Below, in pieces: positions 1 through 4,456 of a DNA stretch of 5,653 bases (position 1 is the first letter of the stretch; every line of letters starts with the position of its first letter). The position numbers were made by a program, and so were the translations under genes. Where the stretch lies: the NCBI GenBank assembly GCA_045638085.1, contig JAZUAQ010000082.1, positions 1 to 5,653 on the forward strand. Reading direction: 5' to 3'. Below the pieces are notes generated by a model, which made no database searches, was not told where the DNA came from, and was given only the letters and a program-made list of their open reading frames with translations. This DNA is from SIG459 sp045638085 (lineage in GTDB: Bacteria > Bacillota > Clostridia > Oscillospirales > Oscillospiraceae).

Positions 1-386
1 AACATCAGCTTCACCCCTCCCCGAAGCTCCTTTCCCCGCTTTTTCAGAAGTCTTGCCGCTCCAAGAAGCATAGCCGTGTGCATATCGTGACCGCAGCCAT
101 GGAAGGCGCTGGGCGAGGCGAAGGGCAAATCCGTCTCCTCCTCAATGGGGAGGGCATCCATATCGCAGCGCAGGAGGAAGCACTCCCCCTCCCCTTTGCC
201 TACGATGGCGCTCAAGCCCCCGCGGCCGCAGCGGTGGCTTTCAATCCCCATCGCTCTCAGCTCGTCTTCCACAAAAGCCAAAGTCTCCGAAAGCTCAAAG
301 CCCGTCTCCGCAGCGCAGTGGAGTCTGCGGCGGCAGCTTTTCAGATAATCGCTCATCAAAAGCGCCTCTTTCAGAATTTCGGACAT
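1..386 (-). CDS. M20D-family metallo-amidohydrolase, N-terminal part (cut by left edge)
   Basis: The minus strand encodes the first 128 residues of an M20 peptidase of the amidohydrolase (M20D) subgroup. This group includes hippurate hydrolase, IAA-amino acid hydrolase and N-acetyl-diaminopimelate deacetylase; they cleave an amide bond with a two-metal centre, usually in the cytoplasm. Visible family marks are the N-terminal RRRLH (residues 19-23), the RCDMDALPIEEE segment (73-84), and the metal-site segment FHGCGHDMHTAMLLGA (95-110), whose Cys98 and His100 match the M20D metal ligands. The start is the ATG at 386-384, preceded by AAGGAG (400-395) with an 8-base gap; an internal Met11 has no such site. 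About two thirds of a normal roughly 390-residue protein, including the dimerisation domain, lies outside the window, so the substrate cannot be named. No convincing promoter is visible upstream, where a repeat element begins about 35 bases away. Confidence 0.93.
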   Translation of the reverse strand, partial: MSEILKEALLMSDYLKSCRRRLHCAAETGFELSETLAFVEDELRAMGIESHRCGRGGLSAIVGKGEGECFLLRCDMDALPIEEETDLPFASPSAFHGCGHDMHTAMLLGAARLLKKRGKELRGGVKLM

Positions 387-450
387 ACAAATCTCTCCTT
401 TTTTGAAATTAGTATGCCCTTTCAGCCTGACCAATATAATCCGAACACGC

Positions 451-467
451 TCCGCGAGGCGGATTTT
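451..467 (+). repeat. Small hairpin followed by TTTT
   Basis: TCCGC (451-455) and GCGGA (459-463) pair across a GAG loop and are followed by four T. It lies within the repeat-rich gap. It is too short and its T-run too weak to call a terminator, and there is no plus-strand gene upstream that would need one. Confidence 0.35.
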
Positions 468-492
468 AGCGCCAGACTTCATTTTATTCTTT

Positions 493-510
493 GGTGGGTT
501 ACGACCCACC
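493..510. repeat. Perfect short palindrome GGTGGGT-TACG-ACCCACC
   Basis: Seven-base arms (493-499 and 504-510) flank a four-base TACG loop. There is no T-run on either side, so a terminator role is unlikely. It resembles in size and design the hairpin at 744-763: both have a G-rich left arm and an apex containing AC(G). I read both as members of a family of dispersed palindromic intergenic repeats; membership is inferred from form only. Confidence 0.6.
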
Positions 511-704
511 TGCATAATTCAATTTTGCCTGACACAAAAATCCACTCTCGGGGAGTCAAAGATTTTTGAGGTCATATGCTAAGACAGTGCAAGGCGGCGG
601 CTTGCAGAAAGGCTTTGTGCCTTTCAAAAGTCGACAACGCAGCAATGCCGACGGATATGACCTCAAAAACGAGTTTGGACTATATCGGTCAGGCTAAAAA
701 AAAC

Positions 705-735
705 TTGACTCTCCCCTTTGTGGAGGGTTTATATT
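705..735 (+). promoter_or_regulatory. MerR-type promoter/operator (19-bp spacer with dyad)
   Basis: The -35 box TTGACT (705-710) and -10 box TATATT (730-735) are separated by 19 bases, longer than the usual 17. An imperfect dyad, ACTCTCCCC (708-716) and GTGGAGGGT (720-728), matches at 7 of 9 positions around a TTT centre. A 19-20 base spacer with a dyad starting inside the -35 and lying towards it is the hallmark of promoters activated by MerR-family regulators, which untwist the DNA. A 17-base reading with TTTATA (728-733) is also possible, but would not explain the dyad. The downstream gene starts at 790. No merR gene is present, so the regulator must be elsewhere, or this is a relic of a lost merR locus. 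Confidence 0.6.
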
Positions 736-743
736 AAATGTAG

Positions 744-763
744 GGGCGATTCACGAATCGCCC
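744..763. repeat. Perfect palindromic repeat GGGCGATTC-AC-GAATCGCCC
   Basis: Nine-base arms (744-752 and 755-763) flank a two-base AC apex. The palindrome lies in what would be the 5' leader of the gene at 790, between its candidate promoter and its ribosome binding site. It lacks a following T-run, so it is not an ordinary terminator. I recall closely similar short palindromes as common intergenic repeats in gut Clostridia, but could not check this. In RNA it would form a stable stem 12 bases before the Shine-Dalgarno. Confidence 0.65.
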
Positions 764-789
764 GCGTTGGATCGAAAGGAGCTTGACAT

Positions 790-1071
790 ATGGGTTTTTT
801 CTCCGTCAACATTTTTAACAGAACTAAGCTTCTGGTGGAAAGCGATGCCTCCGCGGCAGCTGCGGCTTTTGAAAAGCTGAAAAAGAGCGGCGTTCCCTGC
901 GAATTGCACACCAAACGCCTTCGCAGCACCGTGGGAATGCGCATAGATGTGGGCTCATATATGCAGTATAATCAGGCATTCGTTGGCAATCCTCAGCATT
1001 ACGGCTACACCTATACCCTCTTCGTCCCCCGAAAGAAACTCCAAAAAGCAAAAGAGATCCTGCATATATAA
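790..1071 (+). CDS. Small hypothetical protein, possibly DUF2007-like
   Basis: A 93-residue soluble protein with no signal peptide or membrane segment. The start ATG has AAGGAG (776-781) at an 8-base gap, and the gene ends directly before a strong terminator, so it is very likely real. The layout resembles DUF2007-type small proteins: an early strand (KLLVES, 13-18), an alanine-rich helix (SAAAAAFEKLKKSG, 21-34), a strand (VPCELHT, 35-41), then a final strand and helix (YTLFVPRKKLQKAKEIL, 75-91) like the usual ending that places a helix over a ferredoxin-like sheet. The middle (residues 45-72) is rich in Gly, Tyr and Gln and unlike the short DUF2007 loop, so the assignment is tentative. Function unknown. 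It stands alone on its strand, behind the MerR-type promoter at 705-735. Confidence 0.8.
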   Translation: MGFFSVNIFNRTKLLVESDASAAAAAFEKLKKSGVPCELHTKRLRSTVGMRIDVGSYMQYNQAFVGNPQHYGYTYTLFVPRKKLQKAKEILHI

Positions 1072-1075
1072 AAGC

Positions 1076-1102
1076 AAAAAGCCGCCCGATGGGCGGCTTT
1101 TT
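1076..1102. terminator. Bidirectional rho-independent terminator
   Basis: GCCGCCC (1081-1087) and GGGCGGC (1091-1097) form a 7-bp GC stem with a GAT loop. A five-A run lies on the left (1076-1080) and seven T on the right (1098-1104), so it works in both directions. It sits 4 bases after the stop codon of the plus-strand gene ending at 1071. It also overlaps the region just past the TAA of the minus-strand thioredoxin gene (stop at 1105-1103), closing both converging units. Confidence 0.93.
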
Positions 1103-1699
1103 TTATTCCATTATCATATCCAGACCGCGCTGAAGGTCTTCCATACTCAGCGCACCCATTCCATAGGCAATGGCATAGCCCTCCGCATCGATGAAATATG
1201 TGGTGGGCAGAGAATACACCGCGTAGACATAGGCGGCAGTCTGGTCCATATCGTAAAGCACGGGGAAAGCGTAGCCGCTATCCTCCACGAAGGCGGAGGC
1301 GCTGGCAAAAGTCTCCTGAGCGCCGTCCGTCACATTCACCATCAGGAAATGGACCTCATCTCCAAGCTCGAGATACATCTCGTTGAAGTCGGGCATCTCC
1401 ATCTTGCAGGGTCCGCACCAGCTTGCCCAGAAATTCAGCACTATGGGCTTGCCGAAGTAATCGCTGAGATGCACGGCATTGCCGTCGGCGTCATACACGA
1501 TGAAGTCGGGAGCCTGCTCCTTCTTGGAAGCGGGGCTTCCTCCCTCTCCTTCCGCAGAGGCGGCGGGCACGGGAGTTTCGGAAACGGCAAGCTGTTCGGG
1601 CGCAGCGGCCTCTCCCAGATTTTTATAAAGCATGGATGCGCCCACCAGCACAACAATCAGCAAAATAACAACTATAAGCAAAGCTTTCTTCTTATTCAT
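1103..1699 (-). CDS. Membrane-anchored TlpA/ResA-like thiol-disulfide oxidoreductase
   Basis: A 198-residue protein that should act outside the cytoplasmic membrane, passing electrons from CcdA to oxidised proteins. Residues 1-5 (MNKKK) and a hydrophobic run (about 6-26) form an uncleaved anchor; there is no lipobox cysteine. A Pro/Ala/Glu/Ser-rich linker (30-62) follows, then a TlpA-like thioredoxin fold starting at APDF (63-66). The redox site is WCGPC (94-98, Cys95 and Cys98) after VLNFWAS, and the cis-proline loop is SLPTTYFID (163-171, Pro165). These are the only cysteines, as expected for a simple dithiol carrier. The ATG at 1699-1697 is preceded by a GAGGT-type site and lies 6 bases after the ccdA stop, suggesting translational coupling. 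A ResA-like role in cytochrome c maturation is unsupported, since no cytochrome gene is nearby; a general reductase for exported proteins is equally possible. Confidence 0.95.
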   Translation of the reverse strand: MNKKKALLIVVILLIVVLVGASMLYKNLGEAAAPEQLAVSETPVPAASAEGEGGSPASKKEQAPDFIVYDADGNAVHLSDYFGKPIVLNFWASWCGPCKMEMPDFNEMYLELGDEVHFLMVNVTDGAQETFASASAFVEDSGYAFPVLYDMDQTAAYVYAVYSLPTTYFIDAEGYAIAYGMGALSMEDLQRGLDMIME

Positions 1700-1705
1700 A
1701 TTCTT

Positions 1706-2368
1706 TTACCTCGCCAAAAGATTGATTAGATAACCCAAAGTGCCCGTTGCCATCATAATGCCGATAACAATCAGCAGACAGCCGCAGACCGCGTTTATCA
1801 CTTTGTAGTTTTTCTTGATGAAGTCAAATGCACCCTTAAGATAATCAATGAGCACCGCGCTTATGACAAAGGGAATGCCCAGACCAAGAGAATAAACCAA
1901 AAGCATAATCACGCCCTCAAGCACATGCCCCTGCTGGGAAGCCAGAATGAGAGCGGAGCCAAGGAAAGCCCCAACGCAGGGAGTCCAGCCCACAGAAAAT
2001 ATCATTCCGAAAAGGAGACTGGGGAAAAATCCCGAGGAAACGGGAGATATTCTTCTGCCGCCTTTGAAAATATTCAGCTTGAATACTCCAAGATAGCTCA
2101 GTCCAAAGAAAATTACGATTGCGCCGCTCACGATATTCACGGCGGTCTGATGGGTCTTGAGGAAGCTGCCCACAGTGCCCGCGAGGGCTCCCATAAGCAT
2201 AAAAATTATTGTGAATCCCGCCACGAAGCCAAGCGCTCCCCGCAGCGTTTTTGCACTTGAGCGCTCTCCTCCGCCTGCAAAATAGGAGATATATATGGGC
2301 AGCATAGGCAAAAGGCAGGGTGAAATGAAGGTTATAATACCCTCCAAAAATGCGATTGCATATTGCAT
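1706..2368 (-). CDS. ccdA: CcdA-family membrane thiol-disulfide transporter
   Basis: A 220-residue integral membrane protein of the CcdA family (the short DsbD-beta form) with about six hydrophobic segments. It accepts reducing equivalents from cytoplasmic thioredoxin and passes them to an extracytoplasmic thioredoxin-like partner. The two essential cysteines are in the expected places: Cys18 in SPCLLPMLP of the first membrane segment, and Cys131 in GWTPCVGAFLG of the fourth. The glycine- and proline-rich surroundings are typical, as is the full length. Cys195 and Cys197 in the last segment are extra and not part of the known mechanism. The ATG at 2368-2366 follows a strong AAGGAGG (2383-2377) at an 8-base gap. 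It lies 32 bases after the upstream regulator's stop and 6 bases before the TlpA-like gene, its likely direct partner. Confidence 0.96.
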   Translation of the reverse strand: MQYAIAFLEGIITFISPCLLPMLPIYISYFAGGGERSSAKTLRGALGFVAGFTIIFMLMGALAGTVGSFLKTHQTAVNIVSGAIVIFFGLSYLGVFKLNIFKGGRRISPVSSGFFPSLLFGMIFSVGWTPCVGAFLGSALILASQQGHVLEGVIMLLVYSLGLGIPFVISAVLIDYLKGAFDFIKKNYKVINAVCGCLLIVIGIMMATGTLGYLINLLAR

Positions 2369-2400
2369 TTGCTCTTCCTCCTTTCATCTCGATTATATTA

Positions 2401-3297
2401 TTAAGGCGCCGCTGCGCCCTCAACGAACATCTTCAGTTCCTTAAGCATCAGTTCCGCCGCGGAATTATTTCTGCTTTCATTGTGGTAAACATAGGTATCG
2501 AAGGCACATCCCGGGGTGGAGATATCAACTCCCCAGACGTTGAGAAGGCTGTTCTGGCTCAGATACTGGGGCAAAATTGCAAGACCCTTTCCGAAGGACA
2601 CCATCGCCAGCGCACTTTCCACATTGGGGACTTTTACAATGTTCAGTCCGTAACCTGTGGATTTTTCCGCCAACTGACGCATCGCCGCATAGGAGCAAAA
2701 CACATCGTCCGCATAGGGTACTATAAGAGTTTCCCCAACGAGTTCTTCAAGCCGCACGTGATAGTTTGTAAACAGCCTGTGCTTCTCCGGGGCGCAAAGC
2801 ACCGCAGGAGAGCGGAAGGCGGGAGAAACGGAGATATGGTCGGGCAGCTTCTGAAGTTCAAAGCCCGTGAAGCTCAGGTCGTAGCTTTCGAAAACTCCTA
2901 CGCGGTCGCTTCTGCTCAGCACGTCTATATTGAAATCTATATCAGGATATTTGCCCGAAAAATAATTAAGAAAGATAACAAGCTGGTCGTGTATGGTGTT
3001 CTCAAGGCTGGCTATGGCCACGCTGCCGCTTGTCTGGGCAGCAGCAAGGCGCAGACGGCTCAGGGCAGTTTCGCTTTTTTCTATAAGCCTCGGTATGCGG
3101 CTTGCCAGCATTCGTCCTTCGGGAGTGAGGCGCACGGAATGGGTGCTGCGCTCCAGCACCTTAATGCCCAGCTCATTCTCCAGCTCCGCAATATGCCGGC
3201 TCAGGGCGGACTGGGTCATAAAAAGCTTTTTGGCAGCGGCGGAAAAGCTGAGGGTCTGGCTGAGAACAAGAAATTCAAAAAGTCTTTCGGTAGTCAT
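2401..3297 (-). CDS. LysR-type transcriptional regulator (second of a tandem pair)
   Basis: A full-length 298-residue LysR-family regulator. The winged helix-turn-helix occupies residues 1-60, with recognition helix around TQSALSRHIAELE (28-40) and the wing ending RLTPEG (56-61). A linker helix (about 62-88) leads to a periplasmic-binding-protein-like effector domain (about 92-295), which includes the conserved GKGLAILP segment (236-243). Such proteins are usually cytoplasmic tetramers that respond to a small ligand. Three cysteines (168, 201, 264) lie in the effector domain. The ATG at 3297-3295 sits 4 bases after the stop of the upstream LysR gene; its ribosome site GGAGGAGG (3316-3309) lies in that gene's last codons, 11 bases from the start. 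The DNA-binding part aligns without gaps to the neighbouring regulator with 32 of 61 identical residues (counted by eye). Ligand unknown. Confidence 0.95.
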   Translation of the reverse strand: MTTERLFEFLVLSQTLSFSAAAKKLFMTQSALSRHIAELENELGIKVLERSTHSVRLTPEGRMLASRIPRLIEKSETALSRLRLAAAQTSGSVAIASLENTIHDQLVIFLNYFSGKYPDIDFNIDVLSRSDRVGVFESYDLSFTGFELQKLPDHISVSPAFRSPAVLCAPEKHRLFTNYHVRLEELVGETLIVPYADDVFCSYAAMRQLAEKSTGYGLNIVKVPNVESALAMVSFGKGLAILPQYLSQNSLLNVWGVDISTPGCAFDTYVYHNESRNNSAAELMLKELKMFVEGAAAP

Positions 3298-3301
3298 CTG
3301 A

Positions 3302-4195
3302 TTAATAGCCTCCTCCGTGAGCCCTGAAGCCCTCCAGAAATTCCGTCACATAGGGATTGGGATTATCCTTCTTATAAAACATATACATGGAAGCCTCGAA
3401 GCTGGGATCGATAACAGGCAGCGCCACGGTGTTGGGGGGTATCATGCTCCTCATCATACGGGGACAAAGCGCCAGACCTTTTCCGACGGGTACCATTATA
3501 AAATGGGCAGAAGGGCAGGCATGGCCCTCATAAACGGAATGAGAGATGCCGCTGCGCTTCAGAATTTCCTTTTCCGCCTCATGATATGCTTTTTCTCTTC
3601 CGGCAGGATAAAGCACAAAACGCTCTCCCTCCAGGTCCGCAAGGCTCAAAGAGGATTTATGAGCCAGATGATGGTGCAATGGCACAAGAGCCAGGACCTT
3701 CGTGCTGTAAACAAACTCCTTCTCAATTCCGGGAAAGGCAAGAGCATCGGGAGCATAGGTGAAGAAAACATCCAGCTCACCGTCTCCCACGCTGTGGGCA
3801 ACATCGTGGTTGCGGTCATCAAAAAGCTCCAGACGAATATTGGGATACTGCAGATTCACAGTATCCAGATAAGGACCCAGTCTGGATGGGATGGTGAAGC
3901 CGGAAAAGCCTATTTTAATCGATATGCTGCCGCTTTCGGAGATGCTTCCTATGCTGTCTATCATCTGGCGATATTCCTGACTCAGCTCCTTTGCTTCTGT
4001 GAGGAAGCGCTTTCCCTCCTCCGTGAGGCGCAGTGAATGGGCGCTGCGCTCCAAAAGCTTTGTGCCAAGGCGCTTTTCCAGCAAGTTTATATGGTTGCTC
4101 AGCAGTGCGGGAGATATTCCCAGCTCTTCGGCAGCCAGACGGAAAGAGCCCTGCTGCACCAGAACGGAAAATTCCTCTATTCGCCTGATATCCAT
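3302..4195 (-). CDS. LysR-type transcriptional regulator (first of a tandem pair)
   Basis: A full-length 297-residue LysR-family regulator and the promoter-proximal gene of the minus-strand block. The helix-turn-helix covers residues 1-61 (RLAAEELGISPALLSNHINLL, cited here as segment 19-39) and ends RLTEEG (56-61). The effector domain (about 92-290) contains the GKGLALCP segment (238-245). Cysteines 227 and 244 are its only two, and Cys244 lies inside this conserved ligand-cleft segment. The start ATG at 4195-4193 has a modest AAGGGG site (4209-4204). The gene is divergent from the substrate-binding protein gene at 4457, the classic arrangement in which a LysR protein controls its neighbour and represses itself. 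It shares with its downstream partner the signature ERSxHSxRLTxEG in place of the more usual wing sequence. Inducer unknown. Confidence 0.95.
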   Translation of the reverse strand: MDIRRIEEFSVLVQQGSFRLAAEELGISPALLSNHINLLEKRLGTKLLERSAHSLRLTEEGKRFLTEAKELSQEYRQMIDSIGSISESGSISIKIGFSGFTIPSRLGPYLDTVNLQYPNIRLELFDDRNHDVAHSVGDGELDVFFTYAPDALAFPGIEKEFVYSTKVLALVPLHHHLAHKSSLSLADLEGERFVLYPAGREKAYHEAEKEILKRSGISHSVYEGHACPSAHFIMVPVGKGLALCPRMMRSMIPPNTVALPVIDPSFEASMYMFYKKDNPNPYVTEFLEGFRAHGGGY

Positions 4196-4222
4196 GAGAA
4201 CACCCCTTAAACAAAAAAATCA

Positions 4223-4243
4223 AATTACCAATTAAAGGATAAA
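4223..4243. promoter_or_regulatory. Degenerate second copy of the TTACC-N7-GGTAA operator-like dyad
   Basis: ATTACC (4224-4229), seven bases, then GGATAA (4237-4242) repeats the spacing and most bases of the perfect dyad at 4284-4304. The centres are 61 bases apart, close to six helical turns. The right half covers the -10 box of the minus-strand promoter, a position suited to repression. The symmetry is imperfect, so chance in AT-rich DNA is possible. Confidence 0.35.
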
Positions 4244-4264
4244 ACAACATGATCACCTTGTCAA
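4236..4264 (-). promoter_or_regulatory. Promoter of the lysR-lysR-ccdA-tlpA block
   Basis: Read on the minus strand, a perfect -35 TTGACA (4264-4259) is followed after exactly 17 bases by TATCCT (4241-4236), a four-of-six -10 box. Transcription would start near 4229, giving a leader of about 35 bases before the first regulator's ATG. No comparable promoter is seen before the three downstream genes, supporting one transcript. Confidence 0.7.
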
Positions 4265-4272
4265 TAGGACAA
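4258..4272. promoter_or_regulatory. LysR-box-like dyad TTGTC-N5-GACAA over the -35
   Basis: A perfect five-base inverted repeat (4258-4262 and 4268-4272) that contains the T-N11-A core typical of LysR boxes (T4259, A4271). It overlaps the -35 box of the regulator promoter (4259-4264), where a bound protein would block polymerase. It is therefore a candidate autorepression site for one of the two LysR proteins. Confidence 0.5.
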
Positions 4273-4283
4273 AATACCCGTTT

Positions 4284-4304
4284 TTTTACCATTATCAGGT
4301 AAAA
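4284..4304. promoter_or_regulatory. Operator-like perfect dyad TTTTACC-N7-GGTAAAA
   Basis: Seven-base arms (4284-4290 and 4298-4304) are perfectly complementary around ATTATCA. The 21-base span is normal for a dimeric repressor or activator site. It lies upstream of the minus promoter's -35 and about 60 bases before the -35 of the plus promoter, fitting activation of either. The binding protein is unknown; the LysR pair are the obvious local candidates. Confidence 0.5.
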
Positions 4305-4310
4305 TTTAGC

Positions 4311-4320
4311 TGGCGCGCCA
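4311..4320. promoter_or_regulatory. GC-rich palindrome TGGCGCGCCA in AT-rich DNA
   Basis: A perfect ten-base palindrome stands out as an all-GC core within AT-rich sequence, flanked by an offset TTTAG (4305-4309) and CTAAA (4325-4329). It lies about midway between the two promoters. A protein-binding site is possible; nothing identifies the protein. Confidence 0.3.
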
Positions 4321-4364
4321 TCACCTAAAACAAAATATCGGAATAAGCAAATCAGCGGAATTGA

Positions 4365-4393
4365 TTGAAATAAAAATCGGCAGATGATAAAAT
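4365..4393 (+). promoter_or_regulatory. Promoter of the substrate-binding protein gene
   Basis: TTGAAA (4365-4370) and TAAAAT (4388-4393) are each one base from consensus and 17 bases apart. Transcription would begin near 4400, giving a leader of about 57 bases. An overlapping TTGATT (4361-4366) gives poorer spacing. Confidence 0.75.
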
Positions 4394-4407
4394 GAACTCA
4401 CAATCAT

Positions 4408-4421
4408 GGTGTCAATACACC
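4408..4421 (+). promoter_or_regulatory. Small dyad GGTGT-CAAT-ACACC in the leader
   Basis: Five-base perfect arms (4408-4412, 4417-4421) lie just downstream of the predicted start of transcription. It shares the eight-base sequence TGTCAATA with the dyad at 4258-4272. It may be an operator or a weak RNA stem; it lacks a T-run, so it is not a terminator. Confidence 0.35.
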
Positions 4422-4456
4422 GAAACAAAATATCAATTTTATTAGGAGGATACATT

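Larger units (their letters stand above)
424..695. repeat. Nested inverted-repeat (MITE-like) intergenic element
   Basis: Three related end sequences can be seen, each beginning GCCTGAC. Two are direct copies (427-449 and 527-550) and one is inverted (670-694). The outer pair 424-449 and 670-695 matches at 22 of 26 positions when one is reverse-complemented. Inside lies a perfect 15-base inverted repeat, TTTTTGAGGTCATAT (563-577) and its complement (655-669), which directly abuts the right outer arm. The 77-base core holds two more hairpins: TGCAAG/CTTGCA (588-593, 601-606) and GAAAGGC/GCCTTTC (607-613, 619-625). The core element is probably 527-694, with 424-449 a partial extra end left by a nested or neighbouring insertion. 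No transposase is encoded and no target-site duplication was identified. This fits a non-autonomous mobile repeat; a structured RNA is an alternative. The family name is not known to me. Confidence 0.7.
4328..4434 (+). repeat. 12-base direct repeat AAACAAAATATC flanking the plus promoter
   Basis: Identical copies lie at 4328-4339 and 4423-4434, 95 bases apart. Each is preceded one or two bases earlier by CACC (4322-4325 and 4418-4421). A shorter relative, ACAAAATA, is at 4269-4276. One copy precedes the plus-strand promoter and the other is in its leader, a layout compatible with looping repression. Function is inferred only from position. Confidence 0.5.
4196..4456. promoter_or_regulatory. 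Divergent control region between lysR pair and binding-protein gene
   Basis: This 261-base AT-rich gap contains no gene. It carries one promoter in each direction and several symmetrical or repeated sites: a TTTTACC-N7-GGTAAAA dyad with a degenerate copy, a TTGTC-N5-GACAA dyad over the minus promoter, the palindrome TGGCGCGCCA, a duplicated AAACAAAATATC, and a small hairpin in the plus-strand leader. Each is listed separately. The density suggests both genes share regulators bound here. Confidence 0.75.

Noticed and set aside
78..569. A 163-codon plus-strand frame
   Set aside because: Its first two thirds are antisense to the clear M20D amidohydrolase and the rest runs through the repeat element. 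No ribosome site or recognisable domain.
424..695. CRISPR array or riboswitch
   Set aside because: Repeats are inverted and not regularly spaced, so no CRISPR. The downstream minus-strand gene starts beyond the element's end and no known riboswitch core was recognised.
711..730. The C-rich/G-rich dyad as a transcription terminator or attenuator
   Set aside because: The stem would contain mismatches or wobble and only three T follow. Its fit between TTGACT and TATATT as a MerR-type operator explains it better.
947..1729. A 260-codon plus-strand frame
   Set aside because: It runs across the terminator at 1076-1102 and then antisense to the thioredoxin gene with its WCGPC motif. The His-rich product is an antisense artefact.
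2392..2397. A perfect TATAAT on the minus strand just before ccdA
   Set aside because: The position 17 bases upstream reads AGGGCG, no -35, and there is no TG extension. An internal ccdA promoter is therefore not supported, though a weak one cannot be excluded.
2350..3327. A 325-codon plus-strand frame
   Set aside because: Antisense to a full-length LysR regulator with intact helix-turn-helix; no ribosome site and no family resemblance.
3317..4036. A 239-codon plus-strand frame
   Set aside because: Antisense to the other LysR regulator; shadow of its codon bias.
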